This document shows, one piece after another, positions 36,303-44,781 of a stretch of 54,183 nt of DNA (the first letter of the stretch is position 1; every line of letters starts with the position of its first letter). Source of the stretch: Iodidimonas nitroreducens (GTDB lineage: Bacteria; Pseudomonadota; Alphaproteobacteria; Sphingomonadales; Rhodothalassiaceae); assembly GCA_000710935.1 (NCBI GenBank), contig BAYV01000027.1:1-54183 (forward strand). The letters are read 5' to 3'. The position numbers were made by a program, and so were the translations under genes. A model generated the notes under the pieces. The model did not search any database and had not been told where the DNA came from. It saw nothing but the letters and a program-made list of their open reading frames with translations.

Positions 36303-37231
36303 TGGGTGCCGAAGAACTCCCGGAAAAGATCGAGGCTCTGGTCGATCATCTTCGGGGGAAACGGGATGAAACATTCTCGCTTGCCGATGTTGCTTCGGTC
36401 ACCGAAGTGCTGATCGGCACTATGCGCACCTATTTCCGATCGATCGATACCAATATCTATCGGGAATGTCGCACCTTGAGCGATTATATCGGCAATGCCC
36501 GGAAGGAAATTGCCGCGCTTCAGCCCAAGGATCTGGAAACCGACCGGATCCCCCGCGCCGGGATGGAGCTGGATGCCATCGTTCAGCAAACCGAAGAAGC
36601 CACCAACACCATCATGTCATCGGCCGAAGCGATCATGGGGGCCGATCCCAGTGATGTGGAAGGATTTCAGGAAACGGTGCAGGAGAATATCATGCAGATA
36701 TTCGAAGCCTGCTCTTTTCAGGATATTACCGGCCAACGCATTTCCAAGGTTGTGCAAACCCTGACCTATGTGGAAACACGCATCCATGAATTGCGCAATC
36801 TGCTGGGCATCACCGATGATGATGTCTCGCAAGCTGCGGAAGATGGTTATCCTGAAGGCGATGATCGCAGCCTTTTGCGCGGCCCGGCTTTGGCGGGTGA
36901 AGGCATCGATCAGGATGCTGTGGATGCCTTGATGGGATCGGCCAAGCCTGCCCCGGCGAAGCCTGCTGTGGTTGCGCCGCCTCCTGCGCCCCCGGCGCCC
37001 CAGGCAACAGAGGCACCAGAGGCAAAGGCCGCGCCAAAACCGCAAAGCCCAAAGCCCAAAGCCGAAGCAGCAAAACCAGCGGCTAAAGCGCCACCCAAGC
37101 CAGCGGCCAAAGCAGCAGAAAAACCTGCCGAAAAAGCCCCCCCAAAAGCCCCTGAGAAAGCAGCTGAAACATCAGGCGCAAGTGCACCGGTTTCCAGCAG
37201 TCAGGACGAAATCGACGCCCTGTTCAATTAG
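36302..37231 (+). CDS. cheZ: CheZ-family protein phosphatase
   Basis: The 309-residue protein should dephosphorylate CheY-P. The helical core (about 20-175) contains CSFQDITGQR at 137-146; Asp141 and Gln145 match the catalytic D-x3-Q of E. coli CheZ (Asp143, Gln147). Residues 215-295 are an Ala/Pro/Lys-rich linker. The last residues, SQDEIDALF (300-308), and an internal IDQDAVDALMG (202-212) both look like the CheY-binding peptide at the N-terminus of FliM. The start overlaps the cheY stop. A weak stem follows the stop codon. Confidence 0.85.
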   Translation: MGAEELPEKIEALVDHLRGKRDETFSLADVASVTEVLIGTMRTYFRSIDTNIYRECRTLSDYIGNARKEIAALQPKDLETDRIPRAGMELDAIVQQTEEATNTIMSSAEAIMGADPSDVEGFQETVQENIMQIFEACSFQDITGQRISKVVQTLTYVETRIHELRNLLGITDDDVSQAAEDGYPEGDDRSLLRGPALAGEGIDQDAVDALMGSAKPAPAKPAVVAPPPAPPAPQATEAPEAKAAPKPQSPKPKAEAAKPAAKAPPKPAAKAAEKPAEKAPPKAPEKAAETSGASAPVSSSQDEIDALFN

Positions 37232-37250
37232 GGGACAAGACCTCTAAACC

Positions 37251-37265
37251 GCGCCTTTGGCGTTT
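37251..37265. terminator. Weak stem-loop between convergent cheZ and HAD genes
   Basis: CGCC-TTT-GGCG (37252-37262) is followed by TTT on the plus strand and preceded by AAA, so it is nearly symmetrical. It sits 20 bases after the cheZ stop and directly before the stop of the convergent HAD gene. The stem is only 4-5 pairs, so this is tentative. Confidence 0.35.
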
Positions 37266-38116
37266 CAGCCCTGATCCTGCCAGGCCAGGCTGTGCATCCG
37301 GTAATCCGGTGCGGCCCGATGCTGCCCGATCAGATGATCCAGGCCATGAGCCCGCAGATCATCATGATGAATACCGGATTCGATCAGAATGGCCTTGATC
37401 GATTGCCCCAAAGCGCCGGTAATATCGGTGGCCAATCCATCGCCAATGATCAATTGCTGATCCGGCGTCACTGATTGTCCGGCTTTTGCGCTGAAAATTT
37501 TATGGCAGGCCTCATAAGGCGGCGGCGCAGGCTTGCCCAGCCACCGCACCGCCCCGCCCATATCTTCATAAACATCTGCCACGGCCCCGGCACAGATGAA
37601 TATTTTGCCGCCATCCCGCACCACGCGATCGGGATTAGCGCAGAGCATGGGCACGCCTTTGCGGGCGGCAGGGGCAATCAGGGCCGCATGGGCATCAAGA
37701 TCAGGCCCGAAAAGCCCGGTCGCCACCAGCACATCGGCATCATCGCTATCGGCCCCTTCGACAAGGTCAAGGCCCGCCAGCGTGTCGCGATCCTCATCAG
37801 GGCCGATATGGAAAAAACGCTGCCCGGTGAAATGCGCCTGCAGATGATGGCGGGTCAATTCCCCTGACGTGATAAGGCCATCATAAGCTGTTTGATCGAT
37901 GCCAAAAGCCGATAATTGCGCCGCCACCCTTTGCGCCGGTCGGGGGGAATTGGTCACAAGAACGACCATCGCCCCCGCCGCCCGCGCCCGGCACAAAGCA
38001 TCAACCGCAAGAGGAAAAGCCACCTCGCCATCATGCAAAACACCCCAGATATCGCAGATGATATAAGGATGATCCGCGACCAAAGCAGACAAGCCGGGCA
38101 AGACCGGAACAGACAT
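37265..38116 (-). CDS. HAD-superfamily hydrolase, subfamily IIA (TIGR01459-like)
   Basis: The 283-residue protein belongs to the NagD-like HAD IIA branch. Motif I is IICDIWGVLHDG with the nucleophile Asp, motif II VLVTNSPR, and motif IV IIGDGLATDITGA. It should be a phosphatase for a small phosphorylated metabolite; substrate unknown. In many Alphaproteobacteria this gene sits beside ribF; here cheY-cheZ lie between. The start may be 38116 or 38128: the GAGG at the end of the upstream gene is too close to the second, so I prefer 38116. It lies just past the stop of the TipF-like gene. Confidence 0.85.
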   Translation of the reverse strand: MSVPVLPGLSALVADHPYIICDIWGVLHDGEVAFPLAVDALCRARAAGAMVVLVTNSPRPAQRVAAQLSAFGIDQTAYDGLITSGELTRHHLQAHFTGQRFFHIGPDEDRDTLAGLDLVEGADSDDADVLVATGLFGPDLDAHAALIAPAARKGVPMLCANPDRVVRDGGKIFICAGAVADVYEDMGGAVRWLGKPAPPPYEACHKIFSAKAGQSVTPDQQLIIGDGLATDITGALGQSIKAILIESGIHHDDLRAHGLDHLIGQHRAAPDYRMHSLAWQDQG

Positions 38117-38120
38117 AGGC

Positions 38121-39341
38121 TTATTCATCCTCGGTGCCGGCATCTTCGCGATTGAGGCGCGGCTTGCCAAAGACATAGCCTTGAGCAAAGGAAACGTCCA
38201 GATCGAGCAATTCAGGCACCTGATTTTCATCTTCCACCCGGGCGGCAATCAGGTCGATGCCCTGTTTTTTCAGACTGCGACGAATATCTGCGGGATGGAT
38301 ATCGATCTTATCGCCCAAAAGCAGATCGGCATCGATCTTGACGAAGCGGATATTCCAGCTTTTCAGCTCTGATGGATCAAGACGCACCGAGGTGACATGA
38401 TCCATGCAAAAAGCATAGCCGCGATCCCCCAAAGCGATCAGCCGATTGCGGGTTTTGCGATCCAAAGCCTGCAGATCCGCCTGTGGAAATTCGAACACCA
38501 GCCGCTCGGCCAATTCGGTATTCGACGCCATATAATCGATGAACTGGGGAAAAAAATCTTCATCCAGAACCGATGCTGACGAGATATTGCAAAAGAATTT
38601 CACATTCGGGCGCCGTGGCCCCAATTTGCGCACAAGCTGAATACAGCGAAACAGCAACAGATTATCCAGCGTGCCGATCAGACCCGAGCTTTCCGCCACC
38701 GGCAGATATTGCTGGGGATAGATCACCTCGTCATGCTCGCCCCGCACCCTTGAAAAACATTCATAATATTGCGGACGACGCGATGGCAGGGCAACGGTTG
38801 GCTGCAGATAGAGATCCACCCGATTTTCCGACAAGGCCCCTTGCACCACGGTCAGGATATCCGCCTCGATTTCCGGGGGAAGGGTATCGCGCGCGGCTTT
38901 TGTCACCGCAGCGCCCTTCAAAACCGCATCGATATTGATGTCGCCTTTGCGCAATCCCACCCCGCTCCGGCCGATAATCTGACCCAGAAGGGTTTGCAAA
39001 ACCCGCATTTCGCGGATCATATCGCCTGATTTTTCATCATCCTGATCGCTGTTCCTGTCCACCGATGTGACCCGCAGGGCCAAACGATCCGATTCCCGCG
39101 CCAAACGATCTATGGATCGTTCAAGGCCGGCAAGGCGCTTATCCACATGGCGGCGATTGAGCAGCATCAGCAAAACCACGAAGGCGGCCAGCAGAGAAAA
39201 AGCGACCAATGCCACCAAAGACTGGGGCCAGGCGGCATAGGATGGCACGATCAGCGTGGCCGCAATGGCCGTGGCCAGCAAAGAGAAAAAAACCAGAAAG
39301 GAAAGAAAAATTGTCATGCTGTCTCTGCGCCCCTCAGACAT
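38121..39341 (-). CDS. TipF-like degenerate EAL-domain membrane protein
   Basis: The 406-residue protein has two N-terminal membrane helices (about 9-60), a coiled coil (62-95) and a C-terminal EAL-type domain (about 155-395). The EAL signature reads ECF (in YYECFSRVRG), the usual E-x-T-E loop is FEFPQ and the DDFG segment is MDHV, so diesterase activity is unlikely. Caulobacter TipF has the same plan and acts as a c-di-GMP receptor in flagellar assembly. Homology is inferred from architecture and the neighbouring chemotaxis genes. ATG at 39341 is used; 39317 is an alternative with a better purine run. Confidence 0.75.
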   Translation of the reverse strand: MSEGRRDSMTIFLSFLVFFSLLATAIAATLIVPSYAAWPQSLVALVAFSLLAAFVVLLMLLNRRHVDKRLAGLERSIDRLARESDRLALRVTSVDRNSDQDDEKSGDMIREMRVLQTLLGQIIGRSGVGLRKGDINIDAVLKGAAVTKAARDTLPPEIEADILTVVQGALSENRVDLYLQPTVALPSRRPQYYECFSRVRGEHDEVIYPQQYLPVAESSGLIGTLDNLLLFRCIQLVRKLGPRRPNVKFFCNISSASVLDEDFFPQFIDYMASNTELAERLVFEFPQADLQALDRKTRNRLIALGDRGYAFCMDHVTSVRLDPSELKSWNIRFVKIDADLLLGDKIDIHPADIRRSLKKQGIDLIAARVEDENQVPELLDLDVSFAQGYVFGKPRLNREDAGTEDE

Positions 39342-39402
39342 TTCGATGAAACCTAGCGCAGGGATGGGTCGCTGAAAAGAGCGGCTTTAGGGTCAGGACC
39401 CA

Positions 39403-40674
39403 TTAACCGCCAAGGCAATCAGCAGAAAAGCACAATTCGCATGAAAATCGGCCCGCCCTGGGGCGTGTCAGTGCAGCATTTTCAGCTTGATCACCGATCC
39501 GCATCACCCCGCCATTGCGCAGAGCCAGGCTTTGCGCCAAAGGCAGGCCAGCCACCGTGCGCGCCACCGGATTGGCATAAACATCCTCGTCTTCCGCCGT
39601 TTTGGCGATAGCGGCATCAACCTGCTTCAGGCTGATCGCCGGACCATCATCATAAAAACCAAAGACCAACTGGCCGTGGCTATCCAAATGCGCCGATATG
39701 CTAATGGTGCCATGGCGCGGGGCCGATAAAAGCACATGCTCGAAGATGGCGGCGATCATCTGATCGCAATCCCCCTGATCTGCCAGCAAAGCGGGCAAGG
39801 CCGCTTCGATATTGAGATCAAGGCGCAAATCGGCACGGATCAGGCGGGATTCATAAATCATGGCTTTTTCGGAAATGAGCTGAGCCGGGCTGATCTGGCT
39901 GATAGAGCGCCGGACCACCGGGGCCCCCTCCTCGGCTGCCGCCAAAAGATCCTCGATCCGCGCCAAAAGCTCACGCCCGGCGTTCATGATATGATCGGTA
40001 TAGGTCTGGATCATCTGGATCTGCCGCCCCCCAGCCCCCTTCTCTTCATCCTTATGTGGCGGATCACAAGCGGTCCCGCCATTGCACGATAGCGCCATCA
40101 CCTCGGCAAAGCCCAATATCCCGTTCAAGGGCGTGCGCAGATCATGGCTGATGCGGGCCAGCATCCTTTGCCGCGCCTGCAGGGCCATATCCCGATCCTG
40201 CTGGGCTTTCAACAAGGCCTGATCCACCTGCTGATCATCACGCCGGATGATCGCCACCAGCCTCGGACCGGCAGATCCAACTGTCCCCGTCGATATGGGG
40301 CGACAGGTGATGGAGCATGAAAAGCGTGTGCCATCGGCATGGCGTAAATAGCCCGAGATACACAGCTCAGACTGTCGGATCAGGGTTTTTTTCAAACGCT
40401 CGATTTCCGAACACATGGTTTGATCATCAATCAGCGAAACAAAATCTTGCCCGGCCAGATCGGTTTTTGGGCAGCCCAGCCAATCACAAATCGCGCGATT
40501 GGCATCGGAAATCCTGACCCGATGCTGGGCCAGATCAATATCCAGAAGCAAAAGCCCGGCTTCAGTTTCTTCAAATACCGTATCGAATAAACCGGAGGGA
40601 CCGGGCTTGCGCACCAAAGAAGGAAGGGTCAAGGGTTGGAACGGCTTGCTCCGTTCGCTCAATGCACCGTCCAT
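39403..40674 (-). CDS. PAS-domain sensor histidine kinase with degenerate ATPase domain
   Basis: The 423-residue cytoplasmic protein has a PAS domain (about 30-150), a HisKA dimerisation domain with the phospho-accepting His in ISHDLRTPLNGILGF (His177), and a HATPase-like domain. The N-box lacks the usual Asn (IFEHVLLSAP), and the G1 box is DDGPAI instead of DxGxG; the GLPLAQSLA G2 box remains. It may bind ATP poorly or signal by phosphatase or scaffold action, as some alphaproteobacterial kinases do. I start at the ATG at 40674 because GGAG lies six bases upstream. No cognate response regulator is adjacent, though cheY is 3 kb away. Confidence 0.78.
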   Translation of the reverse strand: MDGALSERSKPFQPLTLPSLVRKPGPSGLFDTVFEETEAGLLLLDIDLAQHRVRISDANRAICDWLGCPKTDLAGQDFVSLIDDQTMCSEIERLKKTLIRQSELCISGYLRHADGTRFSCSITCRPISTGTVGSAGPRLVAIIRRDDQQVDQALLKAQQDRDMALQARQRMLARISHDLRTPLNGILGFAEVMALSCNGGTACDPPHKDEEKGAGGRQIQMIQTYTDHIMNAGRELLARIEDLLAAAEEGAPVVRRSISQISPAQLISEKAMIYESRLIRADLRLDLNIEAALPALLADQGDCDQMIAAIFEHVLLSAPRHGTISISAHLDSHGQLVFGFYDDGPAISLKQVDAAIAKTAEDEDVYANPVARTVAGLPLAQSLALRNGGVMRIGDQAENAALTRPRAGRFSCELCFSADCLGG

Positions 40675-40875
40675 CTGCATCTCCGATCATTCATAAATCA
40701 CTAGAACAAAACCCATCAACACACTGTATTTATGTGTCTTATCCCGATATGAATGAATCATGGCCCATTGAATCCCTAGGATCAAGATAATAGTTAATAA
40801 TTTATTAAGTGTCGCTTTCAGAGCGATCAGGCCTTAAGGTTGAACAGGACTCTGTCTGCACAGAAAGGGATGATC

Positions 40876-41775
40876 ATGCGCAAGATTTTGTTGGCGATTG
40901 TTGTCTTGTTGCTGCTGGTGATCGGCGGTGGGGCCTTTTGGCTTTACACCGAAGGTGAAGAGGCAATACGCGCCGGGCTGGAACGCCATACACCCCCCAT
41001 TTTGGGTGCGCCGGTTTCCCTTGCGGCTGTTTCCTTTTCACCCTTCAGCGGCGCCGCGGGGATTAAGGGATTTCGCATCGGCAATCCCGATGGCTATTCC
41101 GATGCCGATGCGCTTCAGTTGGATAGCCTGTCGATCAGGCTCGAACCGCGTTCCGTGCTAACCGATCTGATTAAAATCAATGACATCACCATCGATGCCC
41201 CAAAAATTCATATCGAACCGGGCCCGGGTACGACCAATCTGCAAACCATCCAGAAAAATATCGAATCCTTCATCGCCCAGCAGCCGGCAGAGGAAGAAGC
41301 CGCAACCGCCAATATCTTTATCGATCATTTCCGTCTGAATGACGCCGTCATTTCGATCGGAGGCGGTTCCATCGGCTTTTCCGATCAAACCCTTACACTC
41401 GCCGATATTCATCTCGAGGATATTGGCGGTGCGAATGGCATGGCCCCCGCCGATGCCGCTCAACTGATCTTAAAAGCGGTGATGCCGCAGATACAGGCGG
41501 CTTTGGCCAGCGATCTGGGCAGGCAATTGCTGGGCGATGCACGCGCCAAGCTTGATAATCTTGAAGGCAAGGCCCGGCAGGAACTTAATCAGGAACTGGA
41601 AAAAGCCAAAAGCAAGCTCGGCGATAGCCTGAAGGAACAAACAGACAAGCTGCCCGAAGGCACAACAGATAAGATCGAGGAGAGCGTCAAATCCGGCCTG
41701 AAGGACTCCGGGCTCGGCGGGCTTTTGAAAAAGAAAAAGCCTGAGGAACCCGCCGATCCGCCCGCCGGTGGATAA
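40876..41775 (+). CDS. AsmA-like membrane-anchored periplasmic protein
   Basis: The 299-residue protein has one N-terminal membrane anchor (ILLAIVVLLLLVIGGGAFW), then an AsmA/TamB-like beta-strand repeat region (LGAPVSLAAVSFSPFSGAAGIKGFRIGNP and following). The last 90 residues are charged and helical, ending in a Lys/Pro/Gly tail. AsmA-type proteins are linked to phospholipid transport and outer membrane balance. The ATG at 40876 follows AAAGG by seven bases; earlier starts are less well placed. It diverges from the histidine kinase across an AT-rich gap. Confidence 0.7.
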   Translation: MRKILLAIVVLLLLVIGGGAFWLYTEGEEAIRAGLERHTPPILGAPVSLAAVSFSPFSGAAGIKGFRIGNPDGYSDADALQLDSLSIRLEPRSVLTDLIKINDITIDAPKIHIEPGPGTTNLQTIQKNIESFIAQQPAEEEAATANIFIDHFRLNDAVISIGGGSIGFSDQTLTLADIHLEDIGGANGMAPADAAQLILKAVMPQIQAALASDLGRQLLGDARAKLDNLEGKARQELNQELEKAKSKLGDSLKEQTDKLPEGTTDKIEESVKSGLKDSGLGGLLKKKKPEEPADPPAGG

Positions 41776-41893
41776 GAGGACGGCAAATAAATCTGGCCAC
41801 TCCCATTGCCGGGGGGCTGTCATCCATGTCGGCCCATGCTAGCCTTTGGCTTGATATCAACAGGGCAAACGCCTTTTTCACAGGAACTGATCT

Positions 41894-42187
41894 ATGAGCC
41901 TCACCGAACTGACCGAAACTGTGCGCGGCAAAGTCGCCAATTCCAGCATTTCCAGCATCATCAAATTCGATCTGGGGGAAACCGGCGTGATTCGCATTGA
42001 TGGCAGCCAAAAGCCCCCCGCCGTGGATAATGAAGATGGCGATGCCGATTGCACGATCAAAGTCAGTCTCGATGATTTTCGCGATATCATGGATGGCAGC
42101 CAGAATGCCCAGATGGCCTTTATGATGGGCAAGCTGAAGGTGGAAGGCGATATGGGCGCAGCCATGCAGCTTGCTGGCGCTCTTTGA
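41894..42187 (+). CDS. SCP2 sterol-carrier-type lipid-binding protein
   Basis: This 97-residue protein is a single SCP2 domain: SSIIKFDLGETGVIRIDG, DADCTIKVSLDDFRDIMDG, then AFMMGKLKVEGDMGAAMQL. Such proteins bind fatty acyl or sterol-like lipids in a hydrophobic pocket and are common beside acyl-CoA enzymes. An acyl-CoA dehydrogenase gene follows on the same strand after 119 bases. The ATG follows CAGGAACTGATCT. Confidence 0.9.
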   Translation: MSLTELTETVRGKVANSSISSIIKFDLGETGVIRIDGSQKPPAVDNEDGDADCTIKVSLDDFRDIMDGSQNAQMAFMMGKLKVEGDMGAAMQLAGAL

Positions 42188-42306
42188 GCTATCATCGGCT
42201 CGCCCGCAAAGCCTGATCATGGAATCGGTGCCTAACTATTCGGGCCGATCACCTCGAATTTACCGACCAATCGGGATATGGCCCAGCAACAAGGGACCGC
42301 ACAAAG

Positions 42307-43503
42307 ATGGATTTGTCATTCACCGCCGAAGACAGCGCGTTCCGGGATGAGGTCAGGCAGTTTCTGGCAACATCCATTCCCGATAGCCTGCGCGACAAGC
42401 TGGATCAGGGTGCCCCGCTTTTGAAAAGCGATTATGTGGGCTGGCAAAAAATTCTTTATGATAAAGGCTGGATCGCCCCCGGCTGGCCAAAAGAGGCCGG
42501 GGGCTGCGGCTGGAATGCCACGCAGCAATATATCTTCAATCTGGAATTGGGTCTTTCGGGGGCCCCGCGGCCCATTCCTTTTGGCCTCAATATGGTGGGC
42601 CCAGTGATCTATAGCTTTGGCAATGAAGCACAAAAAGCACAGCATCTGCCGGGCATCCTGAAAAGCGATGTGTGGTGGGCGCAGGGCTATTCCGAGCCAG
42701 GGGCGGGGTCTGATCTTGCATCCCTGCGGATGGCGGCGGTGCGTGATGGTGATCACTATATCCTGAATGGCACCAAGCTTTGGACGACCATGGCCCATTG
42801 GGCGGATTGGATCTTTTGCCTTGTTCGCACATCAAATGAGGCAAAGCCCCAGGATGGCATCAGTTTTTTATTGGTGGATATCACCACTCCGGGCATTTCC
42901 ATCGATCCGGTGATCACCATCGATGGGGAGCATCATGTCAATCAGGTGACCTTTGAAGATGTGCGGGTGCCGGTGGAAAACCGGATCGGCAAAGAAGGGG
43001 CGGGCTGGACCTGCGCCAAATTTCTGCTGGCCAATGAGCGTCAGGCCATCACCGATCTGGGGGCGAAAAAGCGCATGTTGCAGCGTTTGCGCGCTCTCGC
43101 TACTGAGATCAATGCAAATGGCAAGCCTCTATTACAAGATCCCGATTTTTCCAGAAAACTGACTGATCTCGATATTCAGGTCAGCGGCCTTGAATATACC
43201 GAGCTGCGTTTTCTCGATGCCCAATTACGCGGCGAAGAACGCGGTTTTGAGCCTTCGATCCTGAAAGTGCGTGGCACCGAATTACAGCAGGCCCTGTCCG
43301 AACTTTATGTCGAGGCTTTGGGCTATTTTGCCTTGCCCTACCCCACAAACCGTGGTGACCATGGCAGCAATATGCCCGAAAGCGGGCCACAAGGTGCGGC
43401 CAACGGCGTTGCGCATTTTCTTTATTCGCGTGCCGCAACGATTTATGGTGGCACCAATGAAATTCAAAAAAATATCATGGCCAAGCTGTTGCTCCGCGCC
43501 TGA
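42307..43503 (+). CDS. Acyl-CoA dehydrogenase
   Basis: The 398-residue FAD enzyme introduces a double bond into acyl-CoA chains. The FAD/substrate segment QGYSEPGAGSDLASL and the C-terminal AATIYGGTNEIQKNIMAKLLL are diagnostic. The subgroup resembles the FadE-type dehydrogenases acting on unusual or steroid-like acyl-CoAs, but chain specificity cannot be called. Neighbours are an SCP2 lipid carrier upstream and a DUF1499 gene starting 11 bases after its stop. Confidence 0.9.
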   Translation: MDLSFTAEDSAFRDEVRQFLATSIPDSLRDKLDQGAPLLKSDYVGWQKILYDKGWIAPGWPKEAGGCGWNATQQYIFNLELGLSGAPRPIPFGLNMVGPVIYSFGNEAQKAQHLPGILKSDVWWAQGYSEPGAGSDLASLRMAAVRDGDHYILNGTKLWTTMAHWADWIFCLVRTSNEAKPQDGISFLLVDITTPGISIDPVITIDGEHHVNQVTFEDVRVPVENRIGKEGAGWTCAKFLLANERQAITDLGAKKRMLQRLRALATEINANGKPLLQDPDFSRKLTDLDIQVSGLEYTELRFLDAQLRGEERGFEPSILKVRGTELQQALSELYVEALGYFALPYPTNRGDHGSNMPESGPQGAANGVAHFLYSRAATIYGGTNEIQKNIMAKLLLRA

Positions 43504-43514
43504 AAGGCTGTCTT

Positions 43515-44033
43515 ATGTCGATCATTGATGCCATTCGCTATACGGCCATTGCCTTGTCGATTTTGATCGTGATCGTGGGGCTTGGGCTTTTATTCATGAC
43601 CCCGGCCCAACTTGAAAGCATCTTTGGGACCAAACCCCTGCCTGAGATTGATTTTGCTACCCTAAAGCGCCCTGATAGCCCTAATACCTATCTGCTCTGC
43701 CCTCTAAACACCTGCCTTCAATCCACCCCCGATCAAATAGCCCCGGTTTTTGAAGCCAACCCCGAACAATTGCGGGATCGCATTTTGGAATTTGTGGATA
43801 AATCCCCGAATATCCAAACCCGAACGATGGACCCGGCCAATGCGCAATATGATTTCATAGAACGCACCCCGGTGATGCGCTTCCCCGATATCATCACGGT
43901 CCGCATCTATCCTGCAGGGGATGGCGGATCAACACTGGCCATCTATAGCCGATCCGTTTATGGTCATTCCGATCTTGGTGCCAATCGCAAACGTGTGGAA
44001 CGCTGGCTTGCGGTGATCTCTCCAGCTTCATAA
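43515..44033 (+). CDS. DUF1499-family membrane-anchored protein
   Basis: The 172-residue protein has one N-terminal membrane helix (about 8-30) and a DUF1499 domain: NTYLLCPLNTCLQSTPDQIAP with two cysteines, FIERTPVMRFPDIITVRI, and SRSVYGHSDLGANRKRVERW at the end. The function of DUF1499 is not established. It starts 11 bases after the acyl-CoA dehydrogenase stop, so the two are probably co-transcribed. Confidence 0.85.
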   Translation: MSIIDAIRYTAIALSILIVIVGLGLLFMTPAQLESIFGTKPLPEIDFATLKRPDSPNTYLLCPLNTCLQSTPDQIAPVFEANPEQLRDRILEFVDKSPNIQTRTMDPANAQYDFIERTPVMRFPDIITVRIYPAGDGGSTLAIYSRSVYGHSDLGANRKRVERWLAVISPAS

Positions 44034-44150
44034 ATCTGCATTTGACACCAGATTTTACATGAATTGTCAGTTTGACCATTCATTAAGCTCTGTCCTCGAC
44101 ACTCATGAACCATAGGTGTCTCATTGGGTGTCGTTACAGGAGCAGGTGTC

Positions 44151-44732
44151 ATGAAGTTGAGCAGATCCATTATCCTTCTGATCGCAGCTTTGGGAAGCCT
44201 GTTTTGGGCTGAAAAAGCCTTTGCGCAATGCCTGTCTGCCGATGATCGCGTGGCGCATCAGGTGCGGATTTTGCAAACCCAGATGATGGTGGGCGCTTTG
44301 CAATGCCGGGGGCGTAAGGATCTGGGGCAGCGGCAGCTTTATAATCAGTTCGTGGAAAGCCACCAAAGCGCCCTCGCCGAACATGGAGCCGCGCTTATTT
44401 CCTATTTCAAGCGGGAATATGGCACGGCCCACAAAACTCATCTGGATAAACACATCACCAGATTGGCCAATCAGATTTCAGCCGCCGTTCGCACCCAGCC
44501 TGATTTTTGCCAGCGCATTGCAGCCCTTGGCAAAATCGTTCGGGATGGATCACAAGATCTGGAACAAATTGTCGATCTGCCGATCACATTGCCTCTATCG
44601 GCCAATCCCCGGGTCTGCATGGCGGGAAACAACGCTCCCGCCAGCATCCTCTCTTCCAATGGTCCAGCATCCGATAATATGGCGTCCAATGATCGGGCAA
44701 GCACGCCGAATAAAATCGATAGCGCCCAATAA
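44151..44732 (+). CDS. Small secreted protein of unknown function
   Basis: A 193-residue product with a clear signal peptide (MKLSRSIILLIAALGSLFWA, cleavage after AFA). The mature part is helical with four cysteines (in AQCLSADD, ALQCRGRK, DFCQRIA and RVCMAG), which suggests two disulfides in the periplasm. The segment ALAEHGAALISYFKREYG recalls a family seen in other Alphaproteobacteria, but I cannot name it. The last 35 residues are low complexity (Ser/Asn/Ala). The ATG follows AGGAGCAGGTGTC. Confidence 0.7.
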   Translation: MKLSRSIILLIAALGSLFWAEKAFAQCLSADDRVAHQVRILQTQMMVGALQCRGRKDLGQRQLYNQFVESHQSALAEHGAALISYFKREYGTAHKTHLDKHITRLANQISAAVRTQPDFCQRIAALGKIVRDGSQDLEQIVDLPITLPLSANPRVCMAGNNAPASILSSNGPASDNMASNDRASTPNKIDSAQ

Positions 44733-44764
44733 AGCCTCCGGAATAAGGCTTCAGGCCTTGCTTT
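44731..44764. terminator. Possible bidirectional terminator between convergent genes
   Basis: A perfect AAGGC-TTCAG-GCCTT hairpin (44745-44759) is enclosed by a second pairing, AAAGC (44731-44735) with GCTTT (44760-44764). It lies between the secreted protein stop and the convergent OmpA gene. T residues follow on the plus strand and A residues precede, so it could serve both directions. Confidence 0.4.
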
Positions 44765-44781
44765 AAAAGAGCGCTGCCCGC

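Noticed and set aside
40719-40737. Inverted repeat ACACA-N9-TGTGT in the divergent histidine kinase/AsmA promoter region
   Set aside because: Only five pairs in AT-rich sequence; easily due to chance, so not listed as an operator.
44042-44077. TTGACA and TTGACC boxes before the small secreted protein gene
   Set aside because: No acceptable -10 sequence at 16-18 bases from either box.
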